NCBI GenBank assembly: GCA_900765105.1
Contig: CAAFQM010000180.1
Location: forward strand, 1 to 14,294
Direction: 5' to 3'
Length of the DNA: 14,294 nucleotides
DNA from: an uncultured Faecalibacterium sp.
Lineage (GTDB): Bacteria; Bacillota; Clostridia; Oscillospirales; Ruminococcaceae
Shown: in pieces, positions 8,263-14,294 of the stretch
How the letters are laid out: every line of letters begins with the position of its first letter
Position numbering within the stretch: position 1 is the first letter of the stretch
Program-made: the position numbers and the translations under genes
Notes under the pieces: generated by a model
The model's database searches: none
The model's input: only the letters and a program-made list of their open reading frames with translations
Told to the model about the DNA's origin: nothing

Positions 8263-9567
8263 ATGGACGATGGCAGTATGACGCTTCTCATAGCGCTGGT
8301 GATTTTGGTGGCATTTTCCGCCTTTTTCTCCGCCTCTGAGACCGCATTTTCTTCCCTGAATCAGATCCGTTTGAAAAGCCGTGCCGAGGACGGCGACAAG
8401 GCGGCGGCCCGTGTGCTGGCCATGTCGGAACAGTACGACAAGCTGCTCTCCACCATCCTCATCGGCAACAATATCGTCAACATTGGTGCAGCTTCCATTG
8501 CAACGGTGCTCTTTACCAAAGCTCTGGGCGAGGAGCGGGGCGCAACGGTCTCCACTATCGTGCTGACCATTGTGGTGCTGATCTTCGGCGAGATCAGCCC
8601 CAAGAGCATTGCCAAAGAGATGCCGGAGACCATCGCTACGGCGGTGTCGCCCTTCCTGAATCTGCTCATGACCCTGTTCACCCCGCTGACATGGCTGTTC
8701 AGCCAGTGGAAGAAGCTGCTGAACCACTTCATCCACAGCAGCGAGGAAGACACCATCACCGAGGGTGAGCTGATGACCATGGTCAGCGAGGCCGAAAGCG
8801 ACGGCGAACTGACCGACCGGGAGAGCCAGCTCATCCGCAGCGCCATCGAGTTTGACGATGTGGAGGTGGAAGAGATCCTTACCCCCCGCGTGGATGTGAT
8901 CGCGGTGGAGGACGACCTCTCGCTGGATGATGTGGCCGATACCTTTGCGGAATCGGGATATTCCCGCCTGCCCGTCTACCATGGCACCATCGATAACATC
9001 ATCGGTGTGGTACATGAAAAGGACTTTTACCTTGGCCGCCTGAAGAAGGAGACCACGCTGGAAGACCTTATCAAGCCGACCCTGTATACCACCGGCTCCA
9101 CCCAGATCTCTCGGCTGCTGCGCATCCTGCGCGAGCAGCATCATCACATGGCGGTGGTCGTGGATGAATATGGCGGCACCGAGGGCATCATCACGCTGGA
9201 AGATATCCTCGAAGAGCTGGTGGGCGAGATCTGGGACGAGCACGACGAAGTGACTGAGGACTTCCACAAGCAGGCCGACGGCAGCTGGATCGTGCTGGGA
9301 AGCGCCAGCGTGGATGACCTTTACGAGACGCTGGGCCTGCCGGAGGATGAGGACATCGACTCCAACACGGTGAACGGCCTTGTGCAGGAAAAGACCTGCC
9401 ATCTGCCCAAAGTCGGCGACCGGTTCACGCTGGGCGAGTACGACGGCGTTGTCACCCGCACGGCGAAGCGCCGCGTCACCGAGGTGCGCCTGACCCCGGC
9501 GGATAAGCCGGAACCGGAAAAAGATGAGCCGGAAAAGAACCGCTTCGGCCGTCTGGCACAGAAGTAA
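8263..9567 (+). CDS. CNNM/CorC (HlyC) family membrane protein with CBS domains
   Basis: A 434-residue inner-membrane protein. The N-terminal CNNM (DUF21) domain has about four hydrophobic segments in residues 1-150, with SAFFSASETAFSSLN near residues 17-31, LLSTILIGNNIVNI, and FGEISPKSIAKE. A cytoplasmic CBS pair follows (about 200-325, from LTPRVDVI at 206 to GGTEGIITLEDILEELVGEIWDE from 304). A C-terminal CorC_HlyC domain (about 340-420) and a charged Pro/Glu/Lys tail finish it. Characterised family members act in Mg2+ (some Na+/Mg2+) efflux or cobalt resistance; the old 'hemolysin' label is not supported. The start is uncertain: the ATG at 8263 (MDDGSM) fits homologs but has no Shine-Dalgarno sequence. 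In-frame TTG 8242, GTG 8248 and ATG 8278 are alternatives. Confidence 0.9.
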   Translation: MDDGSMTLLIALVILVAFSAFFSASETAFSSLNQIRLKSRAEDGDKAAARVLAMSEQYDKLLSTILIGNNIVNIGAASIATVLFTKALGEERGATVSTIVLTIVVLIFGEISPKSIAKEMPETIATAVSPFLNLLMTLFTPLTWLFSQWKKLLNHFIHSSEEDTITEGELMTMVSEAESDGELTDRESQLIRSAIEFDDVEVEEILTPRVDVIAVEDDLSLDDVADTFAESGYSRLPVYHGTIDNIIGVVHEKDFYLGRLKKETTLEDLIKPTLYTTGSTQISRLLRILREQHHHMAVVVDEYGGTEGIITLEDILEELVGEIWDEHDEVTEDFHKQADGSWIVLGSASVDDLYETLGLPEDEDIDSNTVNGLVQEKTCHLPKVGDRFTLGEYDGVVTRTAKRRVTEVRLTPADKPEPEKDEPEKNRFGRLAQK

Positions 9568-9570
9568 AAA

Positions 9571-9612
9571 ACAGAAGAAGCCTGTGTGCGGATGCACACA
9601 GGCTTCTTCTGT
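9571..9612. terminator. Bidirectional terminator between the CNNM gene and asnA
   Basis: A perfect 19-bp stem (9571-9589 with 9594-9612), loop GGAT, flanked by A and T runs that extend pairing outward and supply a U-tract on both strands. It fills the 62-base gap between two convergent stop codons. Confidence 0.94.
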
Positions 9613-9629
9613 TTTTCTCGCAAAATGTC

Positions 9630-10643
9630 TTACAGCAGCGGGATCCCGGCCTTTGTGCAGGCTTCGCGGGTGTCCTTGTCCCAGACGCTGGCCTGAACCT
9701 CGCCGATGTGGGCGCTGCCCAGCAGCAGCATGCACAGGCGGCTCTGGCCGATGCCGCCACCGATGGAGTAGGGCAGCTCGCCGTTCAGCACAGCCTTATG
9801 GAAGGGCAGTTCCCGGCGGTCGTTGCAGCCGGCTATGGTCAGCTGCTTATCCATGCTCTCGGGGCTGACGCGGATGCCCATGCTGCTCAGCTCGTAGCTG
9901 CACTGCAACGGGTCATTCCAGAACAGCAGGTCGCCGTTCAGATCCCAGTCATCGTAGTCAGGGGCGCGGCCGTCGTGGGGCTTGCCGCTCTTCAGCGGGG
10001 CACCGATCTTCATCAGGAAGGTGGTGCCGTTCTCCTTCACAAAGGCGTTCTCGCGCTCCTTCGGGGTCAGGTCAGGGTACTTGTCCTCCAGCTCCTGGGT
10101 GGTGATGAAGGTCACGTTGGGGCTGTGCAGGGGCAGCTCCTGCAGCTGGGGGAACATGGCGTGCAGGTTCATCTCGGTGGCGCACACGGCGGACACGATG
10201 GAGCGCACCACGCTCTTCAGGTAGGCTTCGTTGCGGTCCTCCACGCGGATGACCTTTTCCCAGTCCCACTGGTCCACATAGACGGAGTGGAGGTTGTCCA
10301 GCTCTTCGTCGCGGCGGATAGCGTTCATGTCGCAGTACAGACCCTTGCCCACGCGGAAGTCGTAGTCCTTCAGAGCCTTGCGCTTCCACTTTGCCAGCGA
10401 CTGCACCACCTGTGCCTCGATGCCGCTGTCCTTGATGTCAAAGGTGACCTTGCGCTCCACGCCGTTCAGGTCGTCGTTCAGGCCGGTGGAAGCTTCCAGA
10501 AACAGCGGTGCGGAGACGCGGTACAGGCTCAGCGTGGCGCACAGCGTGTCGGCAAACAGGCGCTTTACGGTGCCGATGGCGCGCTGGGTGTCGTACAGGT
10601 TCAGCGCGGGCTGATAGTTTTCCGGAATGATGGTCTTGCTCAT
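9630..10643 (-). CDS. asnA: Aspartate-ammonia ligase AsnA
   Basis: A 337-residue cytoplasmic enzyme of the class II aminoacyl-tRNA-synthetase fold. It makes asparagine from aspartate, ammonia and ATP with release of AMP. It aligns along its length with the approximately 330-residue E. coli enzyme: SLAKWKR (82-88), GLYCDMNAIRRDE (101-113), LHSVYVDQWDWEKV (118-131), RAPDYDDW (226-233), NGDLLFWN (236-243), ELSSMGIRV (251-259) and IGGGIGQSRLCMLLL (294-308). The ATG at 10643 has GAGGGGG eight bases upstream. It is single, with its own promoter and a terminator shared with the CNNM gene. No T-box or other known leader is recognised. The ammonia-dependent form suits an ammonia-rich gut-like habitat, which is inference. 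Confidence 0.96.
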   Translation of the reverse strand: MSKTIIPENYQPALNLYDTQRAIGTVKRLFADTLCATLSLYRVSAPLFLEASTGLNDDLNGVERKVTFDIKDSGIEAQVVQSLAKWKRKALKDYDFRVGKGLYCDMNAIRRDEELDNLHSVYVDQWDWEKVIRVEDRNEAYLKSVVRSIVSAVCATEMNLHAMFPQLQELPLHSPNVTFITTQELEDKYPDLTPKERENAFVKENGTTFLMKIGAPLKSGKPHDGRAPDYDDWDLNGDLLFWNDPLQCSYELSSMGIRVSPESMDKQLTIAGCNDRRELPFHKAVLNGELPYSIGGGIGQSRLCMLLLGSAHIGEVQASVWDKDTREACTKAGIPLL

Positions 10644-10727
10644 AACAAAAACCCCCTCTTATGTTTGGTTCCGCCCCGCTTTCCCGTGCCGGGGCGCGGC
10701 ATTTTCAGGCCGAAAAATACTGCTTTC

Positions 10728-10756
10728 ATTATGGCACATTCTTTCAGGAAAGTAAA
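10728..10756 (-). promoter_or_regulatory. Promoter for asnA
   Basis: On the minus strand TTTACT (10751-10756), a 17-base spacer and CATAAT (10728-10733) preceded by TGC, an extended -10. The start near 10721 leaves a leader of about 77 bases with a 7-bp GC-rich hairpin (10672-10678 with 10690-10696). Confidence 0.65.
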
Positions 10757-10767
10757 GCAAAAGCAGC

Positions 10768-10805
10768 AAAAAAGACGCCGTGTCCGGCCGGACACGGCGT
10801 CTTTT
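10768..10805 (-). terminator. Terminator of the liv operon
   Basis: A perfect 36-base palindrome (10770-10805) folds into a 16-bp stem with a GGCC loop. On the minus strand it ends in six T (10773 down to 10768). It begins 17 bases after the livF stop and separates the operon from the asnA promoter. Confidence 0.94.
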
Positions 10806-10822
10806 GCAATCTCAGTCAGTGC

Positions 10823-11536
10823 TCAGCCGCCCAGATAAGCGCTGCGCACGCGCTCGTTGGTCAGCAGTTCGGCACCGGTGCCATCCATGACCACACGGCC
10901 GGTCTCAAGGACGTAGGCGCGGTCGGCCACGGAAAGGGCCATCTGTGCGTTCTGCTCCACCAGCAGGATGGTCATGCCCTGTTTATGCACGTCCCGGATG
11001 ATGTCGAAGATCTCCTGCACCAGCAGGGGAGACAGACCCATGGAAGGCTCGTCCAGCATCAGCATGGAGGCGTTGCTCATCAGCGCGCGGCCCATGGCCA
11101 GCATCTGCTGTTCGCCGCCGGACATGGTGCCGGCCAGCTGCTTGCGGCGTTCCTTCAGGCGGGGGAACAGCTCAAAGACCTTTTCCTTGTTGGCGGCAAT
11201 GGTGGAGTTGGGCTGGGTGTAGGCACCCATGTCCAGATTTTCTTCCACGGTCATGTGCAGGAACACATGGCGTCCTTCGGGAACATGGGCAAGGCCCGCT
11301 TCCACGATTTTATGGGCGCGCATGCCCTTGATGCTCTTGCCCTTGTAGATCACATCGCCGGTCTTGGGTTTCAGCAGGCCGGAGATGGTCTTCAGGGTAG
11401 TGGACTTACCGGCACCATTGGCACCGATCAGGGTGACGATCTCGCCCTGATTGACCTCGAAGGAAATGCCCTTGACGGCGTGGATGTTGCCGTAGTAGAC
11501 GTTGATATTATCAACTTTCAGTAACGTATCAGCCAT
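10823..11536 (-). CDS. livF: Branched-chain amino acid ABC transporter, ATPase LivF
   Basis: A 237-residue ABC ATPase, one of two that power uptake of leucine, isoleucine and valine (or related amino acids). It shows Walker A GANGAGKS (38-45), signature SGGEQ (139-143) and Walker B LMLDEP (159-164). The LivF-type segments GISFEVNQGEIVTLIGANG and GLAHVPEGRHVF are present. It is the last gene of the operon; the start lies four bases after the livG stop, and its GGAGG (11546-11550) is inside the end of livG, nine bases from the ATG, so translational coupling is likely. An in-frame 27-codon extension upstream lies in livG and is not used. Substrate specificity cannot be read from the ATPase. Confidence 0.95.
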   Translation of the reverse strand: MADTLLKVDNINVYYGNIHAVKGISFEVNQGEIVTLIGANGAGKSTTLKTISGLLKPKTGDVIYKGKSIKGMRAHKIVEAGLAHVPEGRHVFLHMTVEENLDMGAYTQPNSTIAANKEKVFELFPRLKERRKQLAGTMSGGEQQMLAMGRALMSNASMLMLDEPSMGLSPLLVQEIFDIIRDVHKQGMTILLVEQNAQMALSVADRAYVLETGRVVMDGTGAELLTNERVRSAYLGG

Positions 11537-11540
11537 TTGC

Positions 11541-12380
11541 TCAGCCCTCCTTCTTGCCCAGATAGGCCTCGATGACCTGCGGGTTGCTGCGGATCTCTTC
11601 GGGCGTGCCCTTGGCAATGATGCGGCCGAAGTTCAGCACGGCGATGCCCTCGCAGATGCCCATGACAAGGCTCATGTCATGCTCGATCAGCAGCACGGCG
11701 ATGTTGAACTCGTCGCGGATGCGGCGGATGGTCTCGGTCAGTTCCGCGGTCTCGGAGGGGTTCATACCGGCGGCAGGTTCGTCCAGCAGCAGCAGTTTCG
11801 GGCTGGTGGCCAGTGCACGCATGATCTCCAGACGGCGCTGTGCACCGTAGGGCAGGCTGCCGGCCTGAACATTGGCAAGATCTGCCATGTGGAAGATGTC
11901 CAGCAGTTCCAGTGCACGCTCGGTGCACTTTTTCTCTTCCTTCCAGTAGTTGGGCAGGCGGATCAGGGAAGAGGCCAGATTGTACTTCATGGACTCGTGA
12001 AGACCCACCTTGATGTTGTCGATGACGCTCAGTTCCTTGAACAGGCGGATGTTCTGGAAGGTACGGGCCACGCCCATGCGGTTGACCTGATAGGTCTTTT
12101 TGCCGGCGGTGGGCATACCATCGATCAGGATGGAGCCGCGGGTGGGCTGGTAAACATTGGTCAGCAGGTTGAACACGGTGGTCTTACCGGCACCGTTGGG
12201 GCCGATCAGACCGGTGATCTCGTTGCGGCCGATCATCAGGTTGAAGCCGTCCACGGCGGTCAGGCCGCCAAAGTCGATGCCCAGCTCACGCACGTCCAGA
12301 ATGGGCTTTTTGTCCTTGTCGCGGTCGGTCAGGAAGCCGCCGGAGGGCACGCTGTTTAATTTGGTCTGGAACTCATTCAT
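11541..12380 (-). CDS. livG: Branched-chain amino acid ABC transporter, ATPase LivG
   Basis: A 279-residue ABC ATPase, partner of LivF. It has Walker A GPNGAGKT (60-67) and the LivG form of the signature region, LPYGAQRRLEIMRALATSPK, in which the usual LSGGQ is replaced by YGAQR, followed by Walker B LLLLDEPAAGMNP. An unusual N-terminal extension of about 25 residues, charged (DRDKDKK), precedes the ATPase fold. The ATG at 12380 is chosen because GGAGGG (12389-12394) lies eight bases away; the in-frame GTG at 12389 sits on that ribosome site. The ATG overlaps the livM stop by eight bases (ATGAATGA), indicating coupled translation. Confidence 0.95.
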   Translation of the reverse strand: MNEFQTKLNSVPSGGFLTDRDKDKKPILDVRELGIDFGGLTAVDGFNLMIGRNEITGLIGPNGAGKTTVFNLLTNVYQPTRGSILIDGMPTAGKKTYQVNRMGVARTFQNIRLFKELSVIDNIKVGLHESMKYNLASSLIRLPNYWKEEKKCTERALELLDIFHMADLANVQAGSLPYGAQRRLEIMRALATSPKLLLLDEPAAGMNPSETAELTETIRRIRDEFNIAVLLIEHDMSLVMGICEGIAVLNFGRIIAKGTPEEIRSNPQVIEAYLGKKEG

Positions 12381-13398
12381 GGTCAGCACCCTCCTTTGCT
12401 TTCTTGTGGAACAGTTCGCCGTTCATGATCTTTTCCACGATGCGGCTCATGGAGAAGTCGTAGCTGCCCAGCAGGCCGCCCGGACGGAAGATCATCATCA
12501 GGATCAGCACCAGCGAGTAGATGACCATGCGGTAGCTGTCGAAGCTGCGGGTGGCCTCCGGCAGGATGGTCAGCACAGTCGCGGACAGGATGGAGCCCAG
12601 CATGGAGCCCATGCCGCCCAGGACCACCATGACCAGGATCTCGATGGACTTCATGAAGCCGAAGGTGGACGGGTCCAGAACGCCCAGATAGCAGGCGTAC
12701 AGGCCGCCGGCCAGACCGGCAAAGGCTGCCGAGAAGGCAAAGGCCATGACTTTGTAGTAGGTGGTCTGGATGCCGCAGCTCTCGGCGGCGATCTCGTTGT
12801 CGCGGATGGCCAGCACGGCGCGGCCGTGGCGGCTCTTCATCATGGCGTGGATGGCAAAGCAGGTGATGACCACGCACAGGAACACGTTCCAGTAGTTGGA
12901 ATACTTGGGGATGTTCTTCAGGCCCTTGGCACCGTAGAACAGCTTGAAGCCCAGCACATCATCGATGTTGTTCAGGGTGATGCGGATGATCTCGCCGAAG
13001 CCCAGCGTCAGGATGGCCAGGTAGTCGCCGGTTAGGCGCAGAGCGGGGATGCCGATGAGCACACCGAACAGTCCGGCCACGATGCAGGCCAGCACCAGAC
13101 CCACGACAAAGGCAACGCCATTGGGCAGGTTGCTGTACTTGGTGAACAGAGCGCAGGTGTAGGCACCCACGGCCATGAAGCCGGCATGACCCAGCGGTAA
13201 CTGACCCAGATAACCGGTGGCCACGTTCAGGGAAACCGCCAGAATGATGTTGATGCCCACGGTGAGCAGCACCTTGTTCTGGTAAGTGGACAGCATGTTC
13301 TGGGTCAGGAAGGACAGCAGAACGAACAGCAGAGCCACCAGAACGGCGTTCATCAGGTAGCGCACGGGCATTTTCAAAGTCTTACGATTCGTTTTCAT
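12373..13398 (-). CDS. livM: Branched-chain amino acid ABC transporter, permease LivM
   Basis: A 341-residue permease with about nine to ten membrane segments. The family regions are visible: NVATGYLGQLPLGHAGFMAVGAY, LTGDYLAILTLGFGEIIRI near the middle, GIQTTYYKVMAFAFSA, and the C-terminal ATPase-contact region LVMVVLGGMGSMLGSI. The ATG at 13398 is chosen over the ATG at 13404 because GGAGGG (13406-13411) is seven bases from the former and only one base from the latter. The start is 13 bases after the livH stop and its ribosome site overlaps that stop. LivM pairs with LivH to form the channel. Confidence 0.95.
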   Translation of the reverse strand: MKTNRKTLKMPVRYLMNAVLVALLFVLLSFLTQNMLSTYQNKVLLTVGINIILAVSLNVATGYLGQLPLGHAGFMAVGAYTCALFTKYSNLPNGVAFVVGLVLACIVAGLFGVLIGIPALRLTGDYLAILTLGFGEIIRITLNNIDDVLGFKLFYGAKGLKNIPKYSNYWNVFLCVVITCFAIHAMMKSRHGRAVLAIRDNEIAAESCGIQTTYYKVMAFAFSAAFAGLAGGLYACYLGVLDPSTFGFMKSIEILVMVVLGGMGSMLGSILSATVLTILPEATRSFDSYRMVIYSLVLILMMIFRPGGLLGSYDFSMSRIVEKIMNGELFHKKAKEGADHE

Positions 13399-13411
13399 CT
13401 TCATGCCCTCC

Positions 13412-14290
13412 TTACACCTTTTCCTGAACCTTGCGGCCGAGGAAGCCAGTGGGCTTGACCAGCAGCACAACGATCAGGATCGCAAACGTGACGGCGTCCT
13501 TCCAGGCGGAAAGGCCGATGGCGGAGACGAAGCACTCGCACAGGCCGATGGCGATACCGCCGATCATGGCACCCGGGATGGAGCCGATGCCGCCCAGAAC
13601 AGCAGCAACGAAGGCCTTCAGGCCCAGCATGGAGCCCATGGTGGGGGTGGCCTGCGGGTAGCTGCAGCAGTACAGCACCGAGCCGATGCCGGCCAGTGCA
13701 GAACCCACTGCAAAGGTAAAGGAGATGGTGCTGTTGACATTGATGCCCATCAGGCGGGCGGCGTCCATGTCCTCAGACACGGCGCGCATGGCCTTGCCGA
13801 GCTTGGTCTTCTGCACCAGGAAGGTCAGCACCAGCATGGACAGGATGGTGACCACCAGCGTAATGATGGAGGTCAGGCCCAGCGGCACCGAGCCGATCTT
13901 GAAGGTCTTGTTGGTGTAATAGGCCGGGATGACCTTTGCGCCGGAGCCGAGGATCAGCTCGGCGGCGTACTCCAGGAAGAAGGACACGCCGATGGCCGTG
14001 ATCAGCAGGGAGATACGGGGCGCATTGCGCAGCGGGGTATAGGCGACCTTTTCGATCACGACACCCAACAGCGTACAGGTGATGATGGTGGCGCACACAG
14101 CAGCGACCGGGCCGAGACCCAGCTGGTTCATGACGAACCAGGACATGTACGCGCCCACCATGATGACATCGCCATGGGCAAAGTTCAGCAATAGGATGAT
14201 GCCGTACACCATGCTGTAACCCAGTGCGATCAGTGCATAGATGCTGCCAAGGGACAAGCCGTTGATCAGCTGGCTAAAAAACACTGTCAT
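13412..14290 (-). CDS. livH: Branched-chain amino acid ABC transporter, permease LivH
   Basis: A 292-residue permease with about eight membrane segments. It begins with MTVFFSQLINGLSLGSIYAL and has the family motif NFAHGD (36-41), and near the C-terminus VAAVLGGIGSIPGAMIGG, the loop that contacts the ATPases. The ATG at 14290 matches the family start, but only four bases remain in the window, so the ribosome site cannot be seen and the frame is still open there. It is probably complete. It is the first gene of the visible operon; in related operons a periplasmic-type binding lipoprotein (livJ/livK) lies immediately upstream, which here would be past the right edge. Confidence 0.93.
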   Translation of the reverse strand: MTVFFSQLINGLSLGSIYALIALGYSMVYGIILLLNFAHGDVIMVGAYMSWFVMNQLGLGPVAAVCATIITCTLLGVVIEKVAYTPLRNAPRISLLITAIGVSFFLEYAAELILGSGAKVIPAYYTNKTFKIGSVPLGLTSIITLVVTILSMLVLTFLVQKTKLGKAMRAVSEDMDAARLMGINVNSTISFTFAVGSALAGIGSVLYCCSYPQATPTMGSMLGLKAFVAAVLGGIGSIPGAMIGGIAIGLCECFVSAIGLSAWKDAVTFAILIVVLLVKPTGFLGRKVQEKV

Positions 14291-14294
14291 GGAC

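Noticed and set aside
8224..9735. A 503-codon open frame antisense to the CNNM gene
   Set aside because: It runs through the shared terminator and the end of asnA, and its composition is that of a reverse shadow.
10644..10720. T-box or attenuator in the asnA leader
   Set aside because: The 77-base leader is too short for a T-box, no T-box sequence is seen, and its GC hairpin lacks a U-tract.
10770..10805. 36-base palindrome considered as a protein-binding or mobile-element site
   Set aside because: A six-T tract on the minus strand 17 bases after livF makes a terminator the sufficient explanation.
9708..10838. A 376-codon plus-strand frame across asnA
   Set aside because: It is antisense to a well-conserved asnA and crosses the liv terminator.

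Overview
The window looks like an ordinary chromosomal segment of a GC-rich anaerobic Clostridia member, most likely Oscillospiraceae and close to Faecalibacterium. This is inferred from an Rnf-type ferredoxin subunit, a DUF896 protein, the 'FEAQLG' subtype of adenylosuccinate synthetase, strong AGGAGG ribosome sites, and a CIRCE operator in front of clpB. I see no mobile element, CRISPR array, tRNA or rRNA gene. I did not find a previously undescribed multi-gene system; the least explained signals are regulatory, in the leaders around clpB.

Layout, left to right. The 3' end of rnfB (+) closes with a strong terminator. An MFS transporter (+) converges on queH (-, queuosine synthesis) over a shared terminator. 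queH and a small DUF896 gene (+) diverge from two interlocked promoters that form an inverted repeat. Next come purA (+) and a degV-family lipid-binding gene (+), probably one transcript, ended by a terminator. The 305-base gap before clpB holds a consensus promoter, a CIRCE operator, an inverted repeat, a possible 20-codon leader ORF and a second, degraded CIRCE-like element. clpB (+) encodes the ClpB disaggregase. The gap after it holds a promoter-like element running straight into a terminator hairpin, then a second perfect hairpin with a Shine-Dalgarno-like sequence in one arm. A CNNM/CorC-family membrane protein (+) follows and converges on asnA (-) over a 19-bp terminator.

The right end is a minus-strand operon for an ABC transporter of branched-chain amino acids, livH-livM-livG-livF. 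Its genes overlap or are separated by 4 to 13 bases, and it ends in a 36-base palindromic terminator. The substrate-binding protein is absent and is expected upstream of livH, beyond the right edge.

The genes do not form one pathway. The shared themes are anaerobic energy conservation (Rnf), purine and asparagine synthesis, tRNA modification, heat-shock protein rescue, and amino acid uptake.
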